From assembly GCF_963666145.1 (NCBI RefSeq), contig NZ_OY762614.1:4888501-4952500 (forward strand): a stretch of DNA of 64,000 nt, given 5' to 3'. The DNA is from an uncultured Desulfobacter sp. GTDB taxonomy: Bacteria > Desulfobacterota > Desulfobacteria > Desulfobacterales > Desulfobacteraceae. The notes under the pieces are model-generated. The model was not told the origin of the DNA. It saw only the letters and a list, made by a program, of their open reading frames with translations, and ran no database searches. Position numbers and translations under genes: made by a program. The first letter of the stretch is position 1. The number at the start of each line of letters is the position of its first letter. This document shows positions 31,801-39,837 of the stretch, one piece after another.

Positions 31801-33256
31801 GATTCCTTCCCACATCCAGATTGTCGATGCCCTGCCATTGACGTACAATGGTAAAATAGATCGGCAAGAACTTGAGACGTTACCCCTTGACAAAATTAGT
31901 ACGAAACCCTCCGTTGACGAAGAAAAAAATTCGAATAAGTTGGAAGTAGAGCTTGCCCGATTATGGGCAGAAACATTAGGCGTTCCTAATATAGGAATAT
32001 CAGAAAATTTATTTGACTATGGAGCTGATTCTCTCCTTATGGCTCAAATAAGCGGTAAAGTGCGTGAAAAACTGATGGAGGACCCGGCACAAGAAGATAT
32101 CCCCTTTGATGCTTTGCTCCAGCAAATGCTCAACATCCCAACTGTAGAGGCGTTGGCGAACTTCATACTTTCATTTAGTAAAGACCCTCAACTTACTCCT
32201 CTTCCCGAAAAAATCGAGCTTCCACCAGAGGGAACCGATTTTATACATGAAGAAACCAAATCGCCCCCTGTTTTATCCTCGCAGATGCATAGTAATGCGC
32301 AGATTATTTCTTATGGCGGGGGCGAAACAGGCCCACTTAGAGTTATTTTCCATGCCGCTCTTGGCGTAATGAAACAATTTCATCCCCTGTTATCCCATTT
32401 GAAGCATCAAAATCTTGGGCCTGTAATCGGAGTCGCCATAGCAAGTCCGAAGCAATATTGCAAGATTGAGCCTTCTAAACTTGTTGAAATACTTGCGGAA
32501 GATTATACTAGATGTTTATTGGAAATGGATCACAAACAAATACAACTTATCGGTTATAGTTTTGGAGGTCTAATTACTGTAGAAGTTGCAAGGCGTTTGT
32601 TAGAAAATGGAATTTCAGTATCTGATCTCGTTTTAATAGATGCTTTTCCGGTGCTGTATGACACTGAGGATAATTTGATACTTGAATCCTTCTTTATTGA
32701 GCATTTCCATACCAATTTGGCTCAAATTGGTATAGCTGACGTCGATCCGGGGGATTTTGTCAGAGGTTTTTTTCAACTCATTGAAAATAGACATGACAAT
32801 CGCATACCTGATGGATCTTCTGTTCTTGTCAGAGGTGATGCGGGGCTTGATAAAATCGGTGAATTATTTAAAAAACTTTCGATTCTGGACAGGAAACAGA
32901 GATTCTCTCTTTATGCAAAAACAATCAGTAAAAACACTGGTGAAGAGGTTTCTGTCGAAACGGTCGAAATTTTATTCAATGTATTCCGCCAAAGTATTAA
33001 AGCAGCTCATTTTACGCCGCAACCTTTAATGGAGGCTACTCGTCTTTTACTCGCACGTGATCAACATGGACTCTTTCCCAGCATGGAGCATAAGGTGCTT
33101 GCTGGCTTAGAACAAAAGATACTTGAGTACTGGAAAGAAGTTTGCTTAGGAGGATTGGAGGTAATAGAAATTGGCGGGAATCATATCAGTTGTATTGAAA
33201 AAGAACCCATGGTGACGAACGTTGCCGAATTAATTGCAGACCCTCTAAGATTGTAA
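28817..33256 (+). CDS. Terminal NRPS: docking-Cy-A-PCP-TE, cysteine-specific
   Basis: 1,479 aa. The first ~60 residues (ELLTRLRKQGVSLWEEKG, then LRYSAPQGVL) look like a TubC-type N-terminal docking domain, which would receive the chain from the 4,508-aa protein. A Cy domain follows (D209, D214, S217 in DFLIADWAS). The A domain has A3 motif YTSGSTGEPKG near 675 and the cysteine code D-L-Y-N-L-S-L-I-W-K. The PCP serine is about 1072, and the type I thioesterase has GYSFGG with Ser1248. It should add and cyclize the last cysteine and release the product by hydrolysis or cyclization. GAGGAAGGG lies a few bases before the ATG. The 76-bp gap from the reductase gene is consistent with the same operon. 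Confidence 0.93.
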   Translation: MLQVPMVDTVELLTRLRKQGVSLWEEKGSLRYSAPQGVLKDNDLQTLKDHKMKLLDLLVIEAKSVQVVADPGARFDPFPLSDIQSAYLLGRNEIFGYGGVACHIYLELNYPQLDPERTTAVWNYLVLRHDMLRAIINYNGGHQRVLKTVAPIKISYVDTSTWEKQKRDRTLSEIRKKMGDRIYDTEHWPLFDIAITKMPNEAVLHFSMDFLIADWASMWLLFSEFETLYKDLETQLPELNLSFRDYLLTERSLKETPAYYKDKEYWFNRIDTLPSAPNLPLALREQDNSGEARFKRWFLRLEETDWDKLIQYAKKHGLTPTVVVMTAYAAVISKWSQNKKFTLNMTVLNRLELHPQVNDIVGDFTTINLMAVDWQLEHSFSEHAKLLGHQLFEDLEHRSFSGVEVLREIARRRGRDAALMPIVFTSAIGFAKKDKLNGKFKGHGISQTPQVFIDCQAMDGPDGLQVNWDVRQGVFPEQMVDDMFDSFKNLLRSLSTTDQIWDTHEVVSLPAWQQLERDEINTTRVHLKEQLLHQQILMQATATPDRPAVFDDKGQISYKKLVQKAAAIAQKLNEMGCTTQKRVAIVMDKGAHQVEAVLGALLAGAVYVPIDTKQPDLRRSTMIERAKIEYILTSSTTQISWPAKIKAIEVDKINPLQGDIVISKGDPALPAYIIYTSGSTGEPKGVVVSHRAALNTITDINRRFNIDQKDRVLGLAQLSFDLSVYDIFGPLSVGGALVYPSTQRQTDPSHWAELIDEYEITIWNSVPALMQMLLAYLKTEPKISLSKLRLVLLSGDWIPLFLPDMAKKHLPPDAQIISLGGATEASIWSIYHICEELKAEWKSVPYGRPLTNQGFRILDEQMCDCPVWVSGELYITGQGLADGYINDGKKTRERFFKHPGDGQRLYRTGDLGRYLPGGEIEFLGRDDNQVKIKGHRVELGEIEASLLKHPDVTIAAVVATRSNDNKILLGFVESKGNIQESELREFLSKYLPAHMIPSHIQIVDALPLTYNGKIDRQELETLPLDKISTKPSVDEEKNSNKLEVELARLWAETLGVPNIGISENLFDYGADSLLMAQISGKVREKLMEDPAQEDIPFDALLQQMLNIPTVEALANFILSFSKDPQLTPLPEKIELPPEGTDFIHEETKSPPVLSSQMHSNAQIISYGGGETGPLRVIFHAALGVMKQFHPLLSHLKHQNLGPVIGVAIASPKQYCKIEPSKLVEILAEDYTRCLLEMDHKQIQLIGYSFGGLITVEVARRLLENGISVSDLVLIDAFPVLYDTEDNLILESFFIEHFHTNLAQIGIADVDPGDFVRGFFQLIENRHDNRIPDGSSVLVRGDAGLDKIGELFKKLSILDRKQRFSLYAKTISKNTGEEVSVETVEILFNVFRQSIKAAHFTPQPLMEATRLLLARDQHGLFPSMEHKVLAGLEQKILEYWKEVCLGGLEVIEIGGNHISCIEKEPMVTNVAELIADPLRL

Positions 33257-33436
33257 ATGAAGCTCATGACTTGCTATAGCAATTCCGGGCATCTTTCCCC
33301 TAAGATGGAATCAACCATTGAAAATAAGTGCAGATTGGAAGAGATCCATAGGCTAATTTGTGAGAAATATTCCATCGAAATCAAAACATTTCGTAAAAAA
33401 AATCCCGACTTTGAGATCGAGATTGTCGTTAAATAA
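33257..33436 (+). CDS. Small 59-aa protein abutting the NRPS stop codon
   Basis: The ATG directly follows the TAA of the terminal NRPS (TAAATG) and the ORF runs 59 codons to a TAA at 33,434, 16 bp before the next gene. It starts MKLMTCYSNSGH and ends FEIEIVVK, with a charged central helix (ENKCRLEEIHRLICEKY). It fills the gap between two cluster genes exactly, which argues for translational coupling and a real gene. It is not an MbtH-like protein: the tryptophan-rich signature of that family is absent. I do not recognise it, and chance cannot be excluded for an ORF this short. Confidence 0.5.
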   Translation: MKLMTCYSNSGHLSPKMESTIENKCRLEEIHRLICEKYSIEIKTFRKKNPDFEIEIVVK

Positions 33437-33452
33437 TCGAAAAAGGTAGCCG

Positions 33453-34844
33453 ATGATGGACATCAAAACAACGAAAGATAAAGTGAATGACAATCACCTC
33501 AACAAAACAAAAAAAGAACGGATATTTGGAGAGACCAAAGACCGTCGTATTGCCTTGCTGCCACATGAAGCAAAGCATCATATGTACGATGGAGTCGGAT
33601 CACTTGCAACATTATTTGAGGGAACCGCTCCCATTGAAGTTTTACGAAGTCGGGCTATAAAAATTCTGGATGCCAATCCTTGGTTGGCATCCAGGTTGAT
33701 CACCGATGACAGAACCGGTCTGCCGACACTTCAAATTCCTTCAACCCCCGGACTCTCCCCCTTTTTTAGGACTGTTCTTGTAAATGATATTTGCGGAAAA
33801 GAGGTGAACACAAGAGCCTTTCTACGTGAAGCCTATATTAAACCATTAAGTATGTCATATGCCGATCTATTCGCAAGACAGGGCTTTAAAAGCATTGATG
33901 CAGATGAGCCTCTTTTTAAAATTAGAATTTGTACTGGGAATGATGGTAAATTCGTTCTCTTACTCTCAATCAGCCACGGTCTTGGTGACGGAACCACCTT
34001 GTACCAGGTCGGACGAATGCTTAGTCTGTCAGGTTCAATTATGCCGCTGCAACCAGAGCGAATACACACATTCTCTGATGTCCTCGCAGAGAGCGGTAAA
34101 TATTTAATACCCGGAAGCGGCTGGCTTCCTCGTTCAGTGCAGGCTGAAAAGAATGACAAGTATAAATGGCTGCTCACCTCTTCCGCAGTGAGTTCTACAA
34201 AAGAATCACGAAACTCTGTGGAAATGAACATAGAGGAGAATATTCATTGGGAAAACAGCCCACAAAGATCTGATATTTTAAATTCCGGTATCTTTCGAGT
34301 CAGCCCAGATTGGTTGAAAGCCCAGAAAACTACATTTATGTGTCCAGGAAATGATGTACAATGGATCTCGTCTACCGATGCATTAACCTCTTGGTTCATG
34401 AAACGAAGTGGTGTTTCCGCTGGTATAATGTTCGTTGATGCCCGAGGACGGATACCTGGACTGAAATCAAGCCATGTAGGAAACTATTGTGTTGCCTTCT
34501 TATACTATCCAGGCGAGTTTGCGAATCCCGTCACAATACGTCGTTCCCTCAAAGCGTTCTCTCCCCGGTGTATAAACGGCAGCCAGGCAGGTCCGGGGAA
34601 TCGTGTCGCATTTGTCAACAACTTGGCTCCGCATTTCATTGAGTACAATTTTGGGCTGCAGTGCCAACAGTTGTTACAATTTCCATTGTTTCCACCAGAA
34701 TTGGGTTGTCCCACCATTTTTGATTCGGCAATGCTTATTTTTCACCCTCGAGCCGGAGAGCTCGCAGCCGGTATAAAAACGAGCAAAATGTGGGATATCT
34801 GCAACGATTCCGTTCTTGAAGAGCGATTGAATCCCTTCGGTTGA
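33453..34844 (+). CDS. Stand-alone condensation-domain/BAHD-fold acyltransferase-like protein
   Basis: 463 aa. The central SISHGLGDGTTLY (about residues 170-182) is a variant of the HHxxxDG catalytic motif of chloramphenicol-acetyltransferase-fold enzymes (NRPS condensation, BAHD and WES/DGAT families), with one histidine and the DG kept. A late MFVDARGRIPG (about 330-340) fits the second structural half. There are no carrier or adenylation domains. Position straight after the terminal NRPS suggests acylation of the finished metallophore or release of a chain, for example ester formation. Substrate cannot be deduced. Confidence 0.6.
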   Translation: MMDIKTTKDKVNDNHLNKTKKERIFGETKDRRIALLPHEAKHHMYDGVGSLATLFEGTAPIEVLRSRAIKILDANPWLASRLITDDRTGLPTLQIPSTPGLSPFFRTVLVNDICGKEVNTRAFLREAYIKPLSMSYADLFARQGFKSIDADEPLFKIRICTGNDGKFVLLLSISHGLGDGTTLYQVGRMLSLSGSIMPLQPERIHTFSDVLAESGKYLIPGSGWLPRSVQAEKNDKYKWLLTSSAVSSTKESRNSVEMNIEENIHWENSPQRSDILNSGIFRVSPDWLKAQKTTFMCPGNDVQWISSTDALTSWFMKRSGVSAGIMFVDARGRIPGLKSSHVGNYCVAFLYYPGEFANPVTIRRSLKAFSPRCINGSQAGPGNRVAFVNNLAPHFIEYNFGLQCQQLLQFPLFPPELGCPTIFDSAMLIFHPRAGELAAGIKTSKMWDICNDSVLEERLNPFG

Positions 34845-35029
34845 TTTAGGGTTATGTAATATTATTAGCTTCAGAACGCCTAACATTGGCCGTTTTTAAA
34901 TGAATCTTATGTTAAAAATAAAACAACAGACATTTTACCATGCATAAAGATAAATAAAAAATGAAGATTTTGAATGACAATCTATAGCAGGTGATGCTTA
35001 AAAAAGAGCAAACAAGGAAAGAAAATAAA

Positions 35030-35833
35030 ATGAATAAAAAATTGACAGGAATATCTGAAACCATGCTGATTCCGTTATGGGCAAGGGCCTTTGAGACAGA
35101 CAGAGAAAACCCCATTGTTAATGATCCCAAAGCTCGGGAAATGGTATCACGGATAGATTATGATTTTAAAAAATTTCAAAAATCATGGCTTTCCCAGCTC
35201 GGGGTTGCCATTCGCACAATGCTCCTGGACAATGCCATACTAACCTTTATTCGAGACAATCAAGATGCCTGGATCGTCAACCTGGGAGCCGGACTTGATA
35301 CCCGGTACGAGCGTATCGGCAAGGAAAGTGTAAAGTGCTGGTATGACCTGGATGTACCGGAAAGTATTGCGTTGAGAAAACAATTTTTCACGGAAAGCTC
35401 CAGAAACAGGTTTGTTGCAACATCAGCCTATGATTTTTCCTGGATTAATGAAATTAATCCGGCTCAAGCAATCCTGATTGTTGCAGAAGGATTGCTCATG
35501 TATTTTTCCGAGGATGAAAACAAAGCACTGTTCAGGCAATTGGCTGAAAAACTGTCCGGGGCGCAAATGCTGTTTGAAATGATGGCACCTGCTGCGGTGG
35601 GAAAAAGCAGGCGCCATGATGCATTGAAAAAAATAGACAACACACCTGAGTTTAAGTGGGGAATTAAAAACAGCCGGGAAATGGAGAGCTGGCATCACGG
35701 AATACAATTTGTCCAGGAGTGGAACCTTGTCGATTATCATAAGGATAGATGGAGATGGCCGGGGTATATTGCACGAATGCCGTTTATAAAACCACGCGTT
35801 TCACAACGGATTGTGCATATTAATTTTTCATAG
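35030..35833 (+). CDS. SAM-dependent O-methyltransferase, LCMT/PPM1 family
   Basis: 267 aa from the ATG at 35,030, preceded by AAGGAAAG; an in-frame start at 34,991 lacks a good site. Motifs include WIVNLGAGLDTRYER (SAM binding), WYDLDVPESIALRKQF and ILIVAEGLLMYFSEDE, the classic leucine-carboxyl-methyltransferase-like pattern (PF04072). Many bacterial members are secondary-metabolite O-methyltransferases acting on carboxyl or hydroxyl groups. Near the cluster it could methylate the terminal carboxylate or a starter phenol. It lies 185 bp after the acyltransferase, so it may have its own promoter. Confidence 0.82.
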   Translation: MNKKLTGISETMLIPLWARAFETDRENPIVNDPKAREMVSRIDYDFKKFQKSWLSQLGVAIRTMLLDNAILTFIRDNQDAWIVNLGAGLDTRYERIGKESVKCWYDLDVPESIALRKQFFTESSRNRFVATSAYDFSWINEINPAQAILIVAEGLLMYFSEDENKALFRQLAEKLSGAQMLFEMMAPAAVGKSRRHDALKKIDNTPEFKWGIKNSREMESWHHGIQFVQEWNLVDYHKDRWRWPGYIARMPFIKPRVSQRIVHINFS

Positions 35834-35890
35834 AGGGGGTTTTCATACCTACTTGATATAAATGCCCTTAAGTAATCTTCTGGCTCTGCC

Positions 35891-35902
35891 GGGGGGGGGG
35901 GG
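35891..35902. repeat. Twelve-base guanine homopolymer tract
   Basis: Twelve consecutive G lie between the methyltransferase and hydrolase genes, flanked by CTCTG and CAGAG, which are inverse complements. Long G runs are prone to slipped-strand mispairing and to sequencing error. A weak hairpin (GTAGGTA with TACCTGCTAC, about 35,941-35,972) follows. No gene is seen in 35,834-36,037. Confidence 0.85.
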
Positions 35903-36037
35903 CACCAGAGTTTCACATCCTGGCCGGTACGTGCCGTTCTGTAGGTAGGCGGTGGTGTCAGTTACCTGCTACCCGTTTTCAACACTTAAAAGGAACATAG
36001 GCAAAAATTAAGTAAAAAAACAGTAAGGAGAGCTGAA

Positions 36038-36961
36038 ATGGAACGTAATACAATGAAATTTTTATATTTTTTGTCACTTATCATGATATCCTTTGCAGGT
36101 ATCACTCACAGCCATGCTTTTGAGGTTCAGTCGAGTAACCAGGAGTACTCTGTCAGCACTCTTTTTTGTTCGTATACTATCCGGGGGGTGCAGTATCAAC
36201 CGGTGCCGGATACGGGAAAACCCTTACTGGTTCTGGTTCATGGCGCCACCTATGGAAAGTGGATGTGGGATGTTCCGGGATATTCGTGGATCAATCATTT
36301 TGTGGCAGAGCTTGGTTATCCGGTTTTGAGCATTGATCGGCTGGGATACGGAGAGTCAAGTCGTCCCAATGGGGATCTTCTGACACCCCGGTGCCAGGTG
36401 TATACGCTTAAACAAGTGCTCTGCCAAGTCGCAGATTCCCTGGAGCAAAGATCAATCATATGGGTTGGTCACAGTATGGGAGCGCTTTTTGGAAATATGA
36501 TTGCCGGTGAGACAGATTTGCTTGACGGACTAATAAGCATTGGTTTTCTTCATGAACAACAGACCTCGACTGGTCCTTCACTCCTACAGTATCTGAAGGG
36601 AGATTACATCTCCTGGACAGATGAGGAAAGGACCACGGCGTTTTATTATATGCAGGGAGCGGATCCGGAAATTATTGATTACGACAACCAGCGAGCCGAG
36701 CCAGTACCCCGGGGGGCCATCTGGTCAGGCTTAAAACCGGATTCGCTTGTGCTTGGATGCATTGATATTCCCGTATTATTGGCATCCGGTCAATATGACG
36801 CTCTCTGGGAGGAGATTGATCTTGCAGCCGAGGCCGCTCTGTTTGCCAATGCCCCGGTGACTACCTTTGTGCAGGAAAATGCAGGTCATACGAATTTACT
36901 GCACCAGTCCAACTGGGCATTGCTTGACGAAATAGGAAGCTGGCTGGTCACTTATTTTTAG
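36038..36961 (+). CDS. Exported alpha/beta hydrolase
   Basis: 307 aa. A signal peptide (MKFLYFLSLIMISFAG, then HSHA) directs it out of the cytoplasm. The fold is shown by LVLVHGATYGKWMWD (oxyanion region), WVGHSMGALFG (nucleophile Ser) and QENAGHTNLLH (catalytic His). AAGGAG lies 7 bases before the ATG. A periplasmic esterase at the end of a metallophore cluster could hydrolyse the metallophore or a precursor, as IroE does for salmochelins, but there is no sequence proof. The IS66 element begins 3 bp after its stop codon; the C-terminus looks complete. Confidence 0.75.
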   Translation: MERNTMKFLYFLSLIMISFAGITHSHAFEVQSSNQEYSVSTLFCSYTIRGVQYQPVPDTGKPLLVLVHGATYGKWMWDVPGYSWINHFVAELGYPVLSIDRLGYGESSRPNGDLLTPRCQVYTLKQVLCQVADSLEQRSIIWVGHSMGALFGNMIAGETDLLDGLISIGFLHEQQTSTGPSLLQYLKGDYISWTDEERTTAFYYMQGADPEIIDYDNQRAEPVPRGAIWSGLKPDSLVLGCIDIPVLLASGQYDALWEEIDLAAEAALFANAPVTTFVQENAGHTNLLHQSNWALLDEIGSWLVTYF

Positions 36962-37049
36962 AACGTGTCCTTTCGGTAAGCCAGCGTGAAATACCCAGCC
37001 CTGGGTGATATTATCGGTTCCAACTTGAACGTTGCTAATGGAGGGACCG

Positions 37050-37472
37050 ATGAACAAACAATTATTGACAGCAGAACAATCAATCACATTAGAAAAAGTC
37101 CAGCAGCTTTTTGCAGAATGGCGAAATAACAGAACTGGAAGGTCAAGAATACCCGATAATTTATGGCAGGCAGCCGCAGACCTTCACCATGCTCAAGGGA
37201 TGAGCATAAATAAGATTGCCCACAGTTTACGGCTCAATCATACTGCATTAAAAGAAAAAATTTATGATGCCACTCATTGTACTGCAGTCGATTCTCCTGA
37301 AGAAGACGATGAATCCCCCCTGTTTATAGAGATCACTCCAGCACCAGAAGATACCAACTGTGTAATAGAAATGGAGAATCAGGCCGGTTTTAAAATGCGT
37401 ATGTGTTTTAAAGGTCGTGCAGACCCGGCAGTGATCAGCCTTGGTAAATATTTACTGGCTGGTGTCCCATGA
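37050..37472 (+). CDS. tnpA: IS66 accessory protein TnpA
   Basis: 140 aa from the ATG at 37,050, preceded by GGAGGG; the TTG at 37,032 is a poorer start. The region SRIPDNLWQAAADLHHAQGMSINKIAHSLRLNHTALK, read in parts, is the helix-turn-helix of IS66 orf1. It is needed with TnpB for IS66 transposition. Its stop overlaps the tnpB start (ATGA). Confidence 0.85.
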   Translation: MNKQLLTAEQSITLEKVQQLFAEWRNNRTGRSRIPDNLWQAAADLHHAQGMSINKIAHSLRLNHTALKEKIYDATHCTAVDSPEEDDESPLFIEITPAPEDTNCVIEMENQAGFKMRMCFKGRADPAVISLGKYLLAGVP

Positions 37473-37816
37473 TCCAAATCACACCGCAAATGCGGATAAT
37501 GCTGGCCGTAACTCCTGCTGATTTTCGAAAGGGGATCGACGGCCTGGCATCTGTTTGTCGCAGGGTGTTAAAACAAGATCCTTTTTCCGGATATGTCTTT
37601 GTTTTCAGAAACAAACCGGGGACTGCCCTGAAGATATTAGTATATGATGGCCAGGGCTTTTGGCTTTGTCAAAAAAGATTGAGTAAGGAGCGTTTTAAAT
37701 GGTGGCCTAAAAAGGGAGGTGATGAAACTCACCCATTGGCTGCACATGAATTACAGATGTTGATATGGAACGGAAATCCTCAAAAAAATAATGTATTTTT
37801 GTGGAAAAAAATCTAG
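37469..37816 (+). CDS. tnpB: IS66 accessory protein TnpB (IS66 Orf2)
   Basis: 115 aa. The PADFRKGIDGLASVCR segment, YVFVFRNKPGTALKIL and the GQGFWLCQKRLSKERFKWWP region are the signature of IS66 Orf2 (PF05717). The gene overlaps tnpA by four bases and precedes the transposase. It is full length for the family. Confidence 0.93.
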   Translation: MIQITPQMRIMLAVTPADFRKGIDGLASVCRRVLKQDPFSGYVFVFRNKPGTALKILVYDGQGFWLCQKRLSKERFKWWPKKGGDETHPLAAHELQMLIWNGNPQKNNVFLWKKI

Positions 37817-37848
37817 ACATTAGGGTTTAAATGTGCTAGCATGTTTTC

Positions 37849-39411
37849 ATGTCAAAAACGATGGACATAAAGCAGGACGAGCTTGACGCGCTCCTTGAAC
37901 GGGTAAGATCAAATGAACTGCAGGACGGCGACTATGAGCTGATCAAAGCATTGGTTGAAACCGTTGCCTATTTGAATACGTTGTCCAATGAAAAAGCAGC
38001 ATCCATTAAACGGTTATTAAAAATGGTATTCGGCGATAAGACCGAAAAGAAGAAAAAGTCGAATCCGCAGAACCGGTCAAAACGAAAAAAGAAGAAAAAA
38101 GGTCACGGCAAAAATGGTGCAAACGCCTATAAAGGTGCCAAGAAGATCAAGATCTGTCATCAAAGCCTTAAGTCCGGTAATGATTGCCCTGCCTGTGAAA
38201 AAGGCAAATTGTATGGTGAAAAACCACCTGCCAAGATCGTCCGGATAACCGGAGGTGCTCCCTTCCAGGCGACAGTATATGAACTGCAGAGGTTGCGTTG
38301 CAACCTTTGTGGGCAGATTTTTACTGCCCAGGCGCCCGACAATGTGGGTAAAGAAAAATATGATGCCAAATCCGGTGCCATGCTGGCCCTTCTAAAATAT
38401 GGCAGCGGAGTCCCTTTGTACCGCTTGGGCAAACTTCAGGCCAGCTTGGGTATGCCGCTGCCCCCATCGACCCAATGGGAAATCATCAAAAGCGTAGCAG
38501 ACAAGATTCATCCGGTATATACAGAGATAGTCCGTCAGGCTGCACAAGGCAAGGTGTTGTATAATGACGACACGACAATGAAAATTTTGTCCTTGATGAA
38601 AGAAACCGACAAGGCAGCCAAACGAAAAGGGATATTCACTTCCGGAATCCTGTCAGAATGTGACGTAGGAAAGATTGCCCTGTTTTTTACCGGCCATAAT
38701 CATGCTGGAGAAAATTTATCCAGGGTTCTGCAAGAACGAGAATCCAGAAAAAATCGGCCAATACAGATGTGTGACGCTCTGTCCAGGAATCTGCCAAAAG
38801 GTTTTGAATCGATATTATGCAATTGTCTCGTGCATGGACGCCGTAACTTTGTCGACGTCATGGACGATTTCCCTGAGGAGTGTGACCATGTAATTAATAC
38901 AGTGGCTAAAATTTATGAGCACGATCATAAGGTGAAGGAACAAGGCCTGGACGATGCTCAACGCCTTCAATATCATCAAACCCACAGCGGTCCACTGATG
39001 CGGACGCTTAAAGTATGGCTGGACGACAAGTTTGAAAACAAAGAAGTAGAACCCAACTCCAGTCTGGGCAAGGCCATATCATATATGTTGAATCACTGGC
39101 CGGAATTGACCCGTTTCTTGGAGGTCCCTGGAGCACCGCTGGATAATAATCTTTGCGAACAATTGCTGAAAAAATCGATTCTGCACCGGAAAAATTCATT
39201 ATTTTATAAAACCGGACACAGGGCATATATTGGCGACCTGTTCATGAGCCTGATACATACGTGCAACCTGCAAAATATAAATCCCTTTGAATACCTGACC
39301 GCTCTGCAGAAGCACTCTTCTGGGATTTTCCAAAACCCTGCTGACTGGTTGCCGTGGTCATTCGAAAACACAATCGCTAAAAAATCAGAGGAAACAGCTG
39401 ATAATCTCTAA
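37849..39411 (+). CDS. tnpC: IS66-family transposase TnpC
   Basis: 520 aa. An N-terminal helical region with a lysine-rich patch (about 65-85) precedes a zinc-finger-like section with CxxC pairs (CPACEKG, LRCNLCGQIF). The DDE catalytic core follows (VLYNDDTTMKIL; LVHGRRNFVD; GAPLDNNLCEQLLK) and the C-terminal SLFYKTGHRAYIGDLFMSLIHT. The gene appears intact. The element separates the exported hydrolase from the rest of the island. Confidence 0.94.
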   Translation: MSKTMDIKQDELDALLERVRSNELQDGDYELIKALVETVAYLNTLSNEKAASIKRLLKMVFGDKTEKKKKSNPQNRSKRKKKKKGHGKNGANAYKGAKKIKICHQSLKSGNDCPACEKGKLYGEKPPAKIVRITGGAPFQATVYELQRLRCNLCGQIFTAQAPDNVGKEKYDAKSGAMLALLKYGSGVPLYRLGKLQASLGMPLPPSTQWEIIKSVADKIHPVYTEIVRQAAQGKVLYNDDTTMKILSLMKETDKAAKRKGIFTSGILSECDVGKIALFFTGHNHAGENLSRVLQERESRKNRPIQMCDALSRNLPKGFESILCNCLVHGRRNFVDVMDDFPEECDHVINTVAKIYEHDHKVKEQGLDDAQRLQYHQTHSGPLMRTLKVWLDDKFENKEVEPNSSLGKAISYMLNHWPELTRFLEVPGAPLDNNLCEQLLKKSILHRKNSLFYKTGHRAYIGDLFMSLIHTCNLQNINPFEYLTALQKHSSGIFQNPADWLPWSFENTIAKKSEETADNL

Positions 39412-39664
39412 AACGACCTTTTAGCCAATCCCGCATGTTTTGAGACACATTTTTGCAGTACAAACTATCCCTCATCGCCTTACACACCGTTTTTTGGATC
39501 GGGCCGGTTTTGAATGTTATGTTAATTTTTTGTGATTTACACAGGCTTGCCGAAAGGACACAATCAGTGCAGATGCGCGCATCAAGCGGTAAGTGCAATA
39601 AACCGGCATCGGCGGTCTTTTTTAAGAGGATAAGACCTCAAGGAGAAGAAGCCGAACCCCGGCA

Positions 39665-39762
39665 GCCTTCCAGCTATTATGGCCATAACAGCGGAGGAAG
39701 GCAAACGTCCCGCAAAGCCGCAATCGCAGCGATTGCGGCCCCCAGGCAGCTTCGCAGCCTGG
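39665..39762 (+). other. Three consecutive hairpins upstream of the GDT1-ferritin gene
   Basis: The gene-less stretch 39,562-39,837 contains three stem-loops in a row: 39,665-39,702 (GCCTTCC with GGAAGGC plus an inner palindrome TTATGGCCATAA), 39,717-39,739 (GCCGCAATC with GATTGCGGC) and 39,742-39,762 (CCAGGC with GCCTGG). This looks like a structured mRNA leader. It does not match the yybP-ykoY manganese riboswitch consensus that often precedes GDT1-family genes, so no class is assigned. The long ORF over this region looks non-coding. Confidence 0.4.
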
Positions 39763-39837
39763 AGGTAAATAAGGTGTTGAAAAAGGCTAACGCCTTGTTC
39801 AATCCTAATTTATAGATCTTTATACGAGGAGAAAGGA

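Larger units (their letters stand above)
36965..39561 (+). mobile_element. IS66-family insertion sequence
   Basis: The three-gene IS66 set (tnpA, tnpB, tnpC) lies between terminal inverted repeats. The left end 36,965-36,982 (GTGTCCTTTCGGTAAGCC) pairs with 39,544-39,561 with a single mismatch, and similarity continues inward for about 12 more bases. The span of 2.6 kb fits the family. I could not see an 8-bp target duplication at these exact edges. Confidence 0.85.

Noticed and set aside
3..36961. Salicylate synthase or salicyl-AMP ligase starter genes and an AraC-type regulator
   Set aside because: Looked for because of the yersiniabactin resemblance; none is present in the window, so a salicylate cap and YbtA-like control are not claimed.
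39453..39815. 120-aa plus-strand ORF between IS66 and the GDT1-ferritin gene
   Set aside because: It crosses the IS66 right terminal repeat and three hairpins, and its translation is low in information; better read as non-coding leader.
39562..39837. yybP-ykoY manganese riboswitch
   Set aside because: Expected upstream of GDT1-type genes, but the conserved GGGGAGTAGC and loop consensus are not present.
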